From Sphingopyxis flava (lineage in GTDB: Bacteria > Pseudomonadota > Alphaproteobacteria > Sphingomonadales > Sphingomonadaceae): a stretch of DNA of 64,000 nucleotides. Made by a program: the position numbers and the translations under genes. Below are positions 26,897 through 35,329 of this stretch, one piece after another. How positions within the stretch are numbered: position 1 is the stretch's first letter; each line of letters starts with the position of its first letter. The notes beneath the pieces were generated by a model. It saw nothing but the letters and a program-made list of their open reading frames with translations. It did no database searches and was not told where the DNA came from. The DNA is taken from assembly GCF_900168005.1 (NCBI RefSeq), contig NZ_FUYP01000003.1, positions 177,447 through 241,446 on the forward strand, given 5' to 3'.

Positions 26897-27573
26897 CGCA
26901 CGCGCGGTCCCCCAAAGGGTGGCGGCGGGGGCGGCCGGCGCGTGCCGCGCGGCAGCTGCGCCTGATAGGCGCGGCCGCAATGCTCGACGCAATAGGGAAA
27001 GCCGGGGTTCACCGCTTCCCCGCAGAAGTGAAAATCGGGTTCGCCCGGATGTCCCATCGGCCAGCGGCAGATACGGTCATTAAGGTCGAGCAGGCTTGTC
27101 TTGTCAGCGATCTCGGGGCTCGGCTTCGCAGGCACCAGACGGCGGGGCGGAGCCGGCGGGATCGGCGCCTGCTGGTCGCCGGGGCCCTGGCGTATGAAGC
27201 CGCCGGGACCTATCGAGACGATACGCGGTGCATCGGGCTTTGCTGGCGCTGCATCGACCGCGGCGTCTCGAGGTGCGACCTCGGGAACAGGCTTGGGCTC
27301 GGGCCGCGGGGGCGCGATGGGGCTCGGCGCAGCAGCATCAGCGGGACGCGGCGCCGGTGCGGCCGCCTTGGGGGCGGCCGGAGCCTTGGCGGGCTTTGCG
27401 ACCTTCTCGGTCGCCTTCACGGGTGAAGGGCGCGATTTCAGGCCCAGGCGGTGCGCCTTGCCGATCACTGCGTTGCGGCTGACGCCGCCGAGCTCATCGG
27501 CAATCTGGCTCGCGGTCAGCCCTTTTTCCCACATGCTGCGCAGCTGTTCGATGCGCTGGTCCGTCCATGACAT
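26893..27573 (-). CDS. gcrA: GcrA-family cell cycle regulator
   Basis: GcrA is an alphaproteobacterial transcription factor that binds sigma-70 RNA polymerase and reads GANTC methylation made by CcrM. The N-terminal DNA-binding part is SWTDQRIEQLRSMWEKGLTASQIADELGG (start WTDQRIEQLRSMW, then ASQIADELG, then RNAVIGKAHRLGL). The C-terminal domain has RICRWPMGHPGEPDFHFCG and YCVEHCGRAYQ. At 226 residues it is longer than the Caulobacter protein because of a Pro/Ala-rich linker of about 100 residues. It is the strongest single marker that the host is an alphaproteobacterium. Confidence 0.95.
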   Translation of the reverse strand: MSWTDQRIEQLRSMWEKGLTASQIADELGGVSRNAVIGKAHRLGLKSRPSPVKATEKVAKPAKAPAAPKAAAPAPRPADAAAPSPIAPPRPEPKPVPEVAPRDAAVDAAPAKPDAPRIVSIGPGGFIRQGPGDQQAPIPPAPPRRLVPAKPSPEIADKTSLLDLNDRICRWPMGHPGEPDFHFCGEAVNPGFPYCVEHCGRAYQAQLPRGTRRPPPPPPFGGPRVR

Positions 27574-27698
27574 GCTTCACATTCCTCATTGTCTCACGCC
27601 GCGGGCGACGCAGCGATCCTTTCGGGCCGGTCCGGACGGATCGGCGCGGCGGCTGCCCAGCTTGCGGTAAGGTCGGGGAGGCGATAGGCGAGAACGCC

Positions 27699-28571
27699 AT
27701 GAACGACCAGCCCCAAATTACGCGCGCCGACTCGGCTCCCGCCACCGCGGCACGAGCCTTTGCCGAGCCGGGGGTGCCGCACATCCGCACGCTCAACGTG
27801 CCCGGTATGCAGGCACTCTATGTCAAGGAGGTGCGGCGCTTTTTCAAGGTCCAGCTCCAAACAATCTGGGCTCCTGCCGTTACCACGCTTCTTTTCCTGG
27901 TCATTTTCACGGTCGCACTCGGCGGCTCGGGGCGCACCGTGATCGGGGTTCCCTTCGCCGATTTCGTCGCGCCTGGTCTCATCATGATGGCGATGCTCCA
28001 GAACAGCTTTGCGAATGCAAGCTTTTCGCTCCTTGTCGGCAAGATCCAGGGGACGATCGTCGATTATCTGATGCCGCCGCTCGGCATCGGTGAACTGATG
28101 CTTGCGCTCATCGGCGCCGCGATCAGCCGCGCTGTCCTCGTCGGGCTTGCGCTTTGGGTCGCCATGCTCGCCTGGCCCGGAGTTCATGTCGCACCCGAAC
28201 ATCTTTGGGCGGTCATCGCTTTTGCGCTCCTCGGCGCGGCGATGATCGGCTTCGTCGGCCTGATCACCTCCGTCTGGGCCGAGAAATTCGACCATGCCGC
28301 CGCGGTCACCAATTTCGTTGTCACCCCGCTCGCGCTGCTTTCGGGCACATTCTATTCGATCGACCGCCTGGCGCCCTGGTTCCAGAGTATCGCGCACGCC
28401 AACCCGGTTTATTATGCGATCATGGGGTTCCGATACGGCTTCATCGGCACCGTGGACTCGACGATCGACCATCCGGTCCTGACGGCGCTCCTCGCGCTCG
28501 TGGCAGTCAACATCATACTTGGCCTCGTGACCTACCGCCTTCTTGCATCGGGATGGAAGCTGAAGGCCTGA
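27699..28571 (+). CDS. ABC-2 type transporter permease
   Basis: The 290-residue integral membrane protein of the ABC-2 family has about six helices. It shows LYVKEVRRFFKVQLQTIWAPAVTTLLFLVIF at the start (anchor VKEVRRFFKV, helix PAVTTLLFLVIF), PGLIMMAMLQNSFANASFSL, and TPLALLSGTFYSIDRLAPW at the extracellular loop. It resembles YadH-type exporters of lipids or polysaccharides. No ATP-binding partner gene is adjacent, so it must pair with one encoded elsewhere. ATG 27699 is preferred; an earlier in-frame codon lies inside the gcrA promoter region. Confidence 0.86.
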   Translation: MNDQPQITRADSAPATAARAFAEPGVPHIRTLNVPGMQALYVKEVRRFFKVQLQTIWAPAVTTLLFLVIFTVALGGSGRTVIGVPFADFVAPGLIMMAMLQNSFANASFSLLVGKIQGTIVDYLMPPLGIGELMLALIGAAISRAVLVGLALWVAMLAWPGVHVAPEHLWAVIAFALLGAAMIGFVGLITSVWAEKFDHAAAVTNFVVTPLALLSGTFYSIDRLAPWFQSIAHANPVYYAIMGFRYGFIGTVDSTIDHPVLTALLALVAVNIILGLVTYRLLASGWKLKA

Positions 28572-28584
28572 TCCGCATCAGGCC
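28565..28584. terminator. Hairpin between convergent permease and hspQ
   Basis: GGCCTGA and its complement (loop TCCGCA) form a 7-bp stem that includes the permease stop codon and abuts the hspQ end. It probably acts on both strands. Confidence 0.4.
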
Positions 28585-28971
28585 CTAGTGGCGGTGGATG
28601 GCGCGAAGACGATAGCGCCCCTTGTCGAGCCCCTCGAACATGGCCTCGATCTGGGGGTGGTCGACGGGCCCATGCTCGGAATCCGCGACGAGATTCTGCT
28701 GGCTGACATAGGCGATGTAGGAAGAATCCTCATTCTCGGCGAGCAGATGGTAGTAAGGCTGCTGCTTCGAGGGACGGATCGCCTCGGGAATGGCCTGGTA
28801 CCACTCCTCACTGTTTGCGAAGACCGGATCGACGTCGAAAACGACGCCGCGGAAATCGAACATGCGGTGCCGCACGATATCGCCCGGCGCAAAGCGCGCG
28901 CGTTCAATAAGCGGCATGACGATGCCGCGATCGCTTTTGCCTTGGAAATCCGAAGAAGTCTTTGCTCTCAT
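28585..28971 (-). CDS. hspQ: Heat shock protein HspQ (hemimethylated-DNA-binding-like)
   Basis: HspQ is a small DNA-binding and proteolysis-modulating protein. The 128-residue product has the YccV-like core: ARFAPGDIVRHRMFDFRGVVFDVDP (pieces GDIVRHRMFDFRGV and FDVDPVFANSEEWY), QPYYHLLAENED and YVSQQNLVADS. It is longer at the N-terminus than the E. coli protein. A second in-frame ATG at 28917 gives a shorter form; neither has a strong ribosome-binding site. It is a lone gene, convergent with the permease. Confidence 0.87.
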   Translation of the reverse strand: MRAKTSSDFQGKSDRGIVMPLIERARFAPGDIVRHRMFDFRGVVFDVDPVFANSEEWYQAIPEAIRPSKQQPYYHLLAENEDSSYIAYVSQQNLVADSEHGPVDHPQIEAMFEGLDKGRYRLRAIHRH

Positions 28972-29160
28972 GCCGTCAATCTATGCCGGTTCGCCGACGA
29001 TTCAAGGCGCTATCGCCCGCGTGTGAGCAGCTATGAGCCGCCTTGATAGTGATCTTGACCATAGAAACCCGCTCAATTCCGGGTTAGCTTGCTGTGTGAC
29101 GCCCCGGAAGAGGACAGAATCTTTGCGGGGTAGATTTCGCAACGAGGGGAGATACGCACC

Positions 29161-29766
29161 ATGACCGACAAATTGCAAAGGGCGAAAGACATGATCCTCA
29201 GGCCCCAGGAGACTTGGGCCGCGATCGAAGGAGAGACGGAGACCGTCCAGTCCCTCTATGTGCCCTATGTGCTTGTGCTTGCTGCGATTGGTCCGCTCGC
29301 GCAGCTGATCGGCGGGCAACTTTTCGGATACCGTTTTCTTACCCTTACCGTTCATCCCCCGCTCGGCAGCGCCATTGTTGGCGCGCTGCTTTCCTACGTG
29401 CTGACGCTGATCGGCGTCTATGTCGTCGCGCTGGTGATCGACGGGCTGGCGCCGACATTCGGCGGAGTAAAGAACCAGATTCAGGCGCTGAAGGTCGCGG
29501 TCTATTCGTTTACCGCGGCCTGGCTTGCCGGGATCTTCGCACTGGTGCCGCCACTCGCCATCTTGGGGCTTGCCGGACTGTACAGCCTCTATCTTCTCTA
29601 TCTCGGCTTGCCGCGCCTGATGAAGGCACCCGATGACAAGGCCCTTGTCTACACGGTGGTGGTCGTGGTCGTCGCTATTGTCCTCTACTTGATTATCGCC
29701 GCCATCGCAGGCGCCCTGGCGATGACGCAGGGGCCTGCGCTGGCCGGAAGTATGAGCCTTCGCTGA
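29161..29766 (+). CDS. Yip1-family membrane protein
   Basis: The 201-residue protein opens with the Yip1 signature ERAKDMILRPQETWAAIEGE-like sequence (here LQRAKDMILRPQETWAAI). Five membrane helices follow, including the GLYSLYLLYLGLPRLMKAP segment typical of the family. Bacterial Yip1 proteins are of unknown function, while eukaryotic ones act in vesicle traffic. GAGGGGAGA precedes the ATG. The gene is on its own, followed 100 bases later by a peroxiredoxin gene. Confidence 0.85.
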   Translation: MTDKLQRAKDMILRPQETWAAIEGETETVQSLYVPYVLVLAAIGPLAQLIGGQLFGYRFLTLTVHPPLGSAIVGALLSYVLTLIGVYVVALVIDGLAPTFGGVKNQIQALKVAVYSFTAAWLAGIFALVPPLAILGLAGLYSLYLLYLGLPRLMKAPDDKALVYTVVVVVVAIVLYLIIAAIAGALAMTQGPALAGSMSLR

Positions 29767-29868
29767 CGGGCAATTATTCCGTCGTCCCGCTGCAACCTGC
29801 GAGCGGCGCGCGACAAAGAGGTGGGGAGGTCCCGCGCGCAGGACCTCCTGTTCGAAATGGAGGCTGAC

Positions 29869-30426
29869 ATGAAGAACTGGAAGGTCGCATTGGCGCTTGG
29901 CGCGGGGCTGATGCTGGCGAGCATCCCCGCGCAGGGAATCGGGGCGCTTCAGCCGGGGGCGAAGGCCCCCGACTTTACCCTTCGCGCCGCCCAGGGCGGC
30001 AGGTCCTTCAATCTCTCGCTGAAACAGACGCTGCGGAGCGGGCCGGTCGTCCTCTATTTCTTCCCTGCAGCCTTCACGCCCGGCTGCACGCTGGAGGCGC
30101 ATCTTTTTGCCGAAGCGAACAGCCGCTTCAACCAGCTCGGCGCGCGCGTGATCGGGGTCACTGCAGGCAATATCGATCGGGTCGCCGAATTTTCCAAATC
30201 GGAATGCCGCAGCATATTCGCGGTGGCCGCGGATCCCGGCGCCAAAGTCGCGGCGGAATTTGACGCGACGATGGAGGGGCCTAGAAAGGCAAGGCTCTCC
30301 GATCGCACGTCGTTCGTGATCGCGCCGAACGGCACGATTCTCATGAGCTACAGCGATAAAAACCCGCGCGGGCACATCGAAAAGACAATGGCAGCGGTGC
30401 GGGCCTGGAGGGCCAAGCCGAATTAG
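29869..30426 (+). CDS. Exported peroxiredoxin, BCP-like
   Basis: The 185-residue product has a signal peptide (ending near ASIPAQG) and a thioredoxin-fold AhpC/TSA domain. The peroxidatic cysteine is in FFPAAFTPGCTLEA and DRTSFVIAPNGTI lies in the C-terminal half. The resolving cysteine five residues later in BCP (CTxQAC) is replaced by His. The only other cysteine is in SECRSIF, so it may be an atypical two-Cys or a one-Cys enzyme. It likely reduces peroxides in the periplasm. GGAGG five bases before ATG 29869 decides the start. Confidence 0.86.
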   Translation: MKNWKVALALGAGLMLASIPAQGIGALQPGAKAPDFTLRAAQGGRSFNLSLKQTLRSGPVVLYFFPAAFTPGCTLEAHLFAEANSRFNQLGARVIGVTAGNIDRVAEFSKSECRSIFAVAADPGAKVAAEFDATMEGPRKARLSDRTSFVIAPNGTILMSYSDKNPRGHIEKTMAAVRAWRAKPN

Positions 30427-30430
30427 AAAA

Positions 30431-30520
30431 TGGAGGAGAGTGAGGGATTCGAACCCTCGGTACCGTTGCCGGCACTTCGCATTTCGAGTGCGACGCTTTC
30501 GACCACTCAGCCAACTCTCC
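30431..30520 (-). tRNA. tRNA-Ser (anticodon CGA)
   Basis: Read on the minus strand, the molecule folds as a class II tRNA. It has a 7-bp acceptor GGAGAGT/ACTCTCC, a D-stem GCT/AGC, and an anticodon stem TCGCA/TGCGA with loop CTCGAAA (anticodon CGA, codon UCG). The long variable arm is TGCCG-GCAA-CGGTA and the T-arm is GAGGG/CCCTC with TTCGAAT. CCA is encoded. The discriminator base is U where serine tRNAs usually have G. Confidence 0.95.
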
Positions 30521-30623
30521 TCGCTGAGGCAGACGCCCCTAGCGATGCTCTACGGATCATGCAAGCCTCTCTTGGTAAAAATGCGGCCTGATTCGCGGGC
30601 GCACCGATGACGAAGGGGGCGCT

Positions 30624-31802
30624 GTGCCGCTGACCGGACTGAAAGTGCTCGATTTCGGGCGTTATATCGCAGGGCCTTATTGCGCGGCACTGCTTGCCGA
30701 CTATGGCGCCCACGTGATCCGGGTCGAGGCGCCAGACGGCAATGACGACCGCTACACCGTTCCTGTAGCTGCGGACGGATCCGGCGCGATGTTCCTGCAG
30801 ATGAACCGCAACAAGCGCTGTTTGACGCTGAAGCCAGGTACGCCCGAAGGCCGCGAGATCGTCCGGCGGCTTGTCGCAAGGGCTGATGTCGTGATCGCCA
30901 ACCTGCCGCATGATGCGCTGCTCAAGCTTGGCCTCGACTTTGATAGCCTGTCTGCGATCAACCCCCGGATCATCGTGGCGGCAGCCTCGGCGTTCGGCAG
31001 GGAGGGCCCGCTGGCCGAACGGGTCGGCTTTGATGCCGTAGGCCAGGCGATGTCCGGCAGCGTCCACCTGACGGGCACCCAGGACCAGCCCTTTCGCGCG
31101 CAGGTCAATTATGTCGACTTCGGTACAGCGCTCCATTGCGCCTTCGGGATCATGCTGGCCCTTCGCGAGCGAGGCGTGTCCGGCAAGGGGCAGCTCGTAT
31201 CGGGGTCGCTGTTCGCGACCGCGCTCGCTATGACGAACGCGCTGACGATCGATCACGCGCTGAACGGCATCGAGCGGCAGCCGCTTGGCAACCGGGCCTA
31301 CAGTTCAGGGCCAACCGACCTTTTTCGCACGCGCGACGGCTGGATCGTCACCCAGATTGTTGGCACACCGATTTTCCGGCGCTGGGCCGAACTGGTCGGG
31401 CGCCCGGAGCTCAACGACGATCCGCGCTTTGCGAGCGATATGCTGCGCGGCGACAACGGCGAAGAGCTGAGCGCGATCATGCAGAATTGGTGCTCGGCGC
31501 GAACGAGCGAGATGGCCATCGTAGAACTCGCGGCGGCACGCGTCCCCGCGGCGCCCGTCGTCAAGCCCGCAGACGCGCTCGCGCATCCGCAGGTCGCCGC
31601 GATGGGGATCGTCGAGCCCTCCGCCTATCCGGGCACACCGGTTCCGGCCCCAGTCATCCGCGCACCGATCGAACTCTCCGCGAGCGCAAAGGCGCCGGCC
31701 GCCCCCGCGCCGCAGCTTGGGGAACACACCCACGCGATCCTGAGCGAACTTGGATATGATGCCGAGACCATTTCCGCTTTGCGGGAGGCAAGCATTATTT
31801 GA
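30624..31802 (+). CDS. Class III CoA-transferase (CaiB/BaiF family)
   Basis: The 392-residue protein moves CoA between carboxylic acids. The family opening is GLKVLDFGRYIAGPYCAALLADYGAHVIRVE (pieces LKVLDFGRYIAGPYCA and DYGAHVIRVE). The probable catalytic aspartate is in VNYVDFGTAL, and NRNKRCLTLKPGTPEGREIV and PVVKPADALAHPQVAA are typical of the fold. The start is GTG 30624. The substrate is unknown. It lies near the yghU and acyl-CoA dehydrogenase genes, which fits a role in acid or aromatic catabolism, though not in the same operon. Confidence 0.9.
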   Translation: MPLTGLKVLDFGRYIAGPYCAALLADYGAHVIRVEAPDGNDDRYTVPVAADGSGAMFLQMNRNKRCLTLKPGTPEGREIVRRLVARADVVIANLPHDALLKLGLDFDSLSAINPRIIVAAASAFGREGPLAERVGFDAVGQAMSGSVHLTGTQDQPFRAQVNYVDFGTALHCAFGIMLALRERGVSGKGQLVSGSLFATALAMTNALTIDHALNGIERQPLGNRAYSSGPTDLFRTRDGWIVTQIVGTPIFRRWAELVGRPELNDDPRFASDMLRGDNGEELSAIMQNWCSARTSEMAIVELAAARVPAAPVVKPADALAHPQVAAMGIVEPSAYPGTPVPAPVIRAPIELSASAKAPAAPAPQLGEHTHAILSELGYDAETISALREASII

Positions 31803-31875
31803 CGCTCTGGTGGGTGAACGAAGTGGCAACCCATGTTTAAGTACCGAACAGTATGAAATTGCAGGAGCAGCCGCG

Positions 31876-32757
31876 ATGAACGACCAGAGCGAATATGTGC
31901 CCCCGAAAATCTGGACCTGGGACAAGGAAAGCGGCGGGCGCTTTGCCAATATCAATCGTCCGGTCGCGGGTCCGACGCACGACAAGGAGCTGCCGATCGG
32001 GAAGCATCCCCTCCAGCTCTATTCCCTCGGCACCCCCAATGGTGTGAAGGTCACCGTGATGCTCGAGGAATTGCTCGCCGCAGGCCATGGCGGCGCCGAA
32101 TATGACGCCTGGCTGATCAATATAAACGAAGGTGATCAGTTTTCGAGCGGCTTCGTCGGGGTCAATCCGAACAGCAAGATTCCCGCTCTTCTTGACCGCA
32201 GCGAACCGGAGCCCATCCGTATATTCGAGTCGGGTGCGATCCTCATCTATCTCGCCGAGAAGTTCGGCGCGTTCCTGCCGACCGATCCTGCAAAGCGCGC
32301 GGAGGTCCTGTCGTGGCTCATGTGGCAGATGGGCAGCACGCCGTTCCTCGGCGGCGGTTTCGGTCACTTCTATGCCTATGCGCCGGCGAAGCAGGAGTAT
32401 CCGATCAACCGCTATGCGATGGAGGTGAAGCGTCAGATGGACGTTCTCGATCGCCGACTGGCAGAAAGCGAGTATCTGGGCGGCGCCGACTACAGCATTG
32501 CCGACATGGCCGTGTGGCCATGGTACGGTGCACTCGCCAAGGGGCTGGTGTACGACGCAGGCGAGTTCCTGCAGGTGCAGGATTACAAGAATGTCCAGCG
32601 CTGGACCGATCAGGTGGCAGCGCGGCCTGCGGTGAAGCGCGGACGGATGGTCAACCGCGTGACTGGCGACCCCGCCAGCCAGCTCCACGAGCGCCACGAC
32701 GCTTCGGATTTTGATCTGCGCACACAAGACAAGATCGCCGCAAAAGCCGCGGAATAG
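31876..32757 (+). CDS. yghU: Glutathione S-transferase family protein YghU
   Basis: The 293-residue protein matches the YghU/Ure2-like disulfide-bond oxidoreductase group. It has the long N-terminal arm YVPPKIWTWD, GRFANINRPVAGPTHDKELP, the thioredoxin-fold segment LYSLGTPNGVKVTVMLEEL, NPNSKIPALLDR and IFESGAILIYLAEKFG. The C-terminal helical domain has YSIADMAVWPWYG. These enzymes bind two glutathione molecules and reduce disulfides or peroxides. ATG 31876 follows GGAG by eight bases. Confidence 0.93.
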   Translation: MNDQSEYVPPKIWTWDKESGGRFANINRPVAGPTHDKELPIGKHPLQLYSLGTPNGVKVTVMLEELLAAGHGGAEYDAWLININEGDQFSSGFVGVNPNSKIPALLDRSEPEPIRIFESGAILIYLAEKFGAFLPTDPAKRAEVLSWLMWQMGSTPFLGGGFGHFYAYAPAKQEYPINRYAMEVKRQMDVLDRRLAESEYLGGADYSIADMAVWPWYGALAKGLVYDAGEFLQVQDYKNVQRWTDQVAARPAVKRGRMVNRVTGDPASQLHERHDASDFDLRTQDKIAAKAAE

Positions 32758-32769
32758 TCCGCGGCTTTT
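32742..32769. terminator. Bidirectional terminator between yghU and the metallo-hydrolase gene
   Basis: A perfect 12-bp stem (AAAAGCCGCGGA and complement, loop ATAG) carries A's on one side and T's on the other, spanning the yghU stop codon. It can end transcripts from both convergent genes. Confidence 0.82.
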
Positions 32770-32775
32770 GCGGCG

Positions 32776-33852
32776 CTACAATAAGCGGCTGCGCTCGATT
32801 GTCCCGCCTCCTGCTGGCAGGGAGAAGAATTGCCCGTCCTCACCGACAATCGTCGGCCCACCGAAATGATCGGCAGCACGCCCCAGAAACGCGGGATAGA
32901 AGGCGCGCGATGGAAGCGGCGGGACGATATGGCTGAGGACCAGCATTTTCACGCCAGCGCGGCGGGCGCAATCGGCCGCCTGCGCGGGGCTTGCGTGATA
33001 ATCGAGAATGTCGTGCATGATCTGCCCCGTCATGGGCCGTCCCGCGGCTGTCAGCTGGCGGGAAAGCATCTCGACCATTTCGGGTTGCAGCGCCTCGTGG
33101 ATGAGGAGATCGGCGCCCTTCGCGGCGGCTTCGACTGAGGCGGAGGGTGCGGTATCCCCGCTTATGACGACCGACCGTCCCTTGTAGTCGAAGCGATAGC
33201 CGACCGCGGGCTGTACCGGACGATGGTCGACAGGAAAGGCCGTGACCCTTAGTCCATCGGCCTCATAGACGAGCCTCGGCGCTTCAGGCATTGCGAAGGG
33301 CACAGCGATCGCGCCTGCCGCCTGCGGCGGAGTAATCACGGCGCCATGGTGCGCCGTGCGGTAGCGATTGTCGGCGGCATAGGCGGCGTTGAAGCCCCCG
33401 ATCACGGCTTCGAGACCCTCAGGACCATAGACGGGAAGCGGCGCGCTGTTGCCGCTTGCGGTCCAGCGCAGCAGCATCATGGGACCGAGGCCGTCGATGT
33501 GATCCGAATGATAATGGGTCAAGAACAGCGCGCCGATCCTGCCATTGGGCAGCCCCATCATCGCGATGTTGCGTGCCCCGCCTTCACCTGCATCGACCAC
33601 AAACATCTTGTCGCCCGCGATGAGGAGGGTGCATGCGCCGGCGCGATCGCGGCTAGGCAGCGGCGATCCGGTTCCGCAGAGCGCGACGTGGAGCCCGTCG
33701 GGGAGGTCCGCCAGCGGATCGCGCCCTGCCGCCTTGGCGGCGCCCCGCTCGAAGAGCCAAAGGCCAGCCGGTCGCTGAAGGAGCCACAGTGCTGCCGCGG
33801 CAAGCGCCGCGAGCAGCACAACGAAAAGCGCAGCGCGCCTGGCCTTGGTCAT
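32776..33852 (-). CDS. Membrane-anchored MBL-fold metallo-hydrolase
   Basis: The 358-residue protein has an N-terminal membrane anchor or signal (residues about 7-24, ALFVVLLAALAAAALWLL). The beta-lactamase/RNase Z-type fold follows, with the metal motif THYHSDHIDG and later ligands in VVISGDTAPS and HEAL. The CGTGSPLPSRDRAG opening is like that of arylsulfatase/RNase Z relatives. It is probably periplasmic and its substrate is unknown. It is convergent with yghU and shares the upstream region with the acyl-CoA dehydrogenase operon. Confidence 0.86.
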   Translation of the reverse strand: MTKARRAALFVVLLAALAAAALWLLQRPAGLWLFERGAAKAAGRDPLADLPDGLHVALCGTGSPLPSRDRAGACTLLIAGDKMFVVDAGEGGARNIAMMGLPNGRIGALFLTHYHSDHIDGLGPMMLLRWTASGNSAPLPVYGPEGLEAVIGGFNAAYAADNRYRTAHHGAVITPPQAAGAIAVPFAMPEAPRLVYEADGLRVTAFPVDHRPVQPAVGYRFDYKGRSVVISGDTAPSASVEAAAKGADLLIHEALQPEMVEMLSRQLTAAGRPMTGQIMHDILDYHASPAQAADCARRAGVKMLVLSHIVPPLPSRAFYPAFLGRAADHFGGPTIVGEDGQFFSLPAGGGTIERSRLL

Positions 33853-33949
33853 TGCCCATCCCCACCCCGTTTTCGGCTATCATGCGTCAGGGGAGGGCGC
33901 TGGACAAGCCGCTACGTTCGGCGCAAGCTTTCCCGCCTGACATGGATGC

Positions 33950-33968
33950 AAGTTGCTGGCTGCAACTT
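33950..33968. repeat. Inverted repeat upstream of acyl-CoA dehydrogenase genes
   Basis: AAGTTGC and its complement GCAACTT are five bases apart, two bases before the 14-bp palindrome. It may be a second operator half or a promoter-adjacent element for the operon starting at 34029. Confidence 0.35.
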
Positions 33969-33970
33969 AC

Positions 33971-33984
33971 CGTTTACGTAAACG
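33971..33984. promoter_or_regulatory. Palindromic operator, CGTTTACGTAAACG
   Basis: A perfect 14-bp palindrome lies 45 bases upstream of the first acyl-CoA dehydrogenase ATG. The core resembles operators of regulators of acyl-CoA and branched-chain catabolism, such as the MerR-family LiuR described by comparative genomics in Proteobacteria, but I cannot assign the regulator. The position just ahead of the start suits a repressor site. No regulator gene is adjacent. Confidence 0.55.
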
Positions 33985-34028
33985 TGAGTGATTATTATAA
34001 GAACCCATTGCCCAAGGGAGAATCGTCA

Positions 34029-35222
34029 ATGGACATGGAGTTCAGCCCCGAAGATCTCGCTTTCCAGCAGGAAGTGCGGGACTTCATCGCCGAAAACTAT
34101 CCCGCGGAGCTGCGCGGCAAGCAGGACGAAGGCGATGAGCTCACCAAGGAGGATTTCCTCTCATGGCACCGCATCCTCTATAAAAAGGGGTGGGTCGCGC
34201 CGGCGTGGCCCGTCGAATATGGCGGAACGGGCTGGACCCCGACGCAGCGCTTCATCTTTTCGGAAGAGACGGCGCGCGCCGATTGCATCCGCTTGATGCC
34301 CTTCGGCCTCGCGATGGTCGGTCCCGTCATCTACACCTTCGGCACGCCCGAACAGAAGGCCCGCTTCCTCCCGCGCATCCTCTCGGGCGATGACTGGTGG
34401 TGCCAGGGATATTCCGAACCGGGCGCAGGCTCCGACCTCGCTTCGCTGCGCACCACGGCGGTTCGCGACGGCGATGATTATATCGTCAACGGACAAAAGA
34501 CCTGGACCACGATGGCGCAGCACGCCGACTGGGGCTTTTTCCTGGTCCGAACCGACAAGGATGCAAAGCAGCAGGAGGGAATCAGCTTCCTCCTCATCGA
34601 CATGAAATCGCCAGGGATCACCGTGCGCCCGATCATCACGCTGGGCGGAGAACATGAGGTCAATGAGGTTTTCCTCGAGGACGTCCGCGTTCCGGTATCG
34701 CAGCGCGTCTATGAAGAAAATAAGGGCTGGACCTGCGCCAAATTCCTGCTCGCGCACGAACGCACGGGAATCGCCGGCGTCGCATCATCGAAGCGCGGGG
34801 TCGAGCGCGTCAAGCAGATTGCCCGAACCGAGCTCGACGGCGATAAGCCGCTGCTTGCCAATCCCTTCTTCAAGCGCAAGCTCGCCGAGCTCGAGATCGA
34901 CCTCACCGCGCTCGAGTTCACCGAACTGCGCGGCCTTGCCGGCCCGAACGCGGGCAAGGGGCCGGGCCCCGAATCGAGCCTGCTCAAGATCAAGGGCAGC
35001 GAAATCCAGCAGCGGCTCACCGAACTGACCCTCGAGGCGGTCGGTCATTATGGCGCGCCTTATTTCCGCGGCTTCGGCGAGGGCGACAATGCGCATCCGA
35101 TCGGGCCGGACTATGCGCACCGCGCCGCGCCGACCTATTTCAACATGCGCAAGACGACAATTTACGGTGGGTCGAACGAGATTCAGCGCAACATCATCGC
35201 GAAGATGGTTCTGGGGCTTTGA
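34029..35222 (+). CDS. Acyl-CoA dehydrogenase, large-type subunit of a pair
   Basis: The 397-residue flavin enzyme is of the PimC/FadE26-like class. It shows EFSPEDLAFQQEVRDFIAENYP, the FAD-binding GYSEPGAGSDLASL, WTTMAQHADW, LGGEHEVNEVFLEDVRVP and the C-terminal IYGGSNEIQRNIIAKM. In ordinary acyl-CoA dehydrogenases the catalytic glutamate sits in YEG; here that position is glycine (YGG), while the Arg of EIQR is kept. Together with the next gene it probably forms an alpha2-beta2 enzyme. The start at 34029 (MDMEF) has GGGAG nine bases upstream. Confidence 0.93.
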   Translation: MDMEFSPEDLAFQQEVRDFIAENYPAELRGKQDEGDELTKEDFLSWHRILYKKGWVAPAWPVEYGGTGWTPTQRFIFSEETARADCIRLMPFGLAMVGPVIYTFGTPEQKARFLPRILSGDDWWCQGYSEPGAGSDLASLRTTAVRDGDDYIVNGQKTWTTMAQHADWGFFLVRTDKDAKQQEGISFLLIDMKSPGITVRPIITLGGEHEVNEVFLEDVRVPVSQRVYEENKGWTCAKFLLAHERTGIAGVASSKRGVERVKQIARTELDGDKPLLANPFFKRKLAELEIDLTALEFTELRGLAGPNAGKGPGPESSLLKIKGSEIQQRLTELTLEAVGHYGAPYFRGFGEGDNAHPIGPDYAHRAAPTYFNMRKTTIYGGSNEIQRNIIAKMVLGL

Positions 35223-35329
35223 TCATCGACTTGGCGTGGCCGAGGCGGTGACCGCACGCTGCCTCGCCCCTCACCGCAGCTTTGAGTCATAGGAGCCCCT
35301 CATCTTTCAGGGGCGACGGGGATAGAAAA

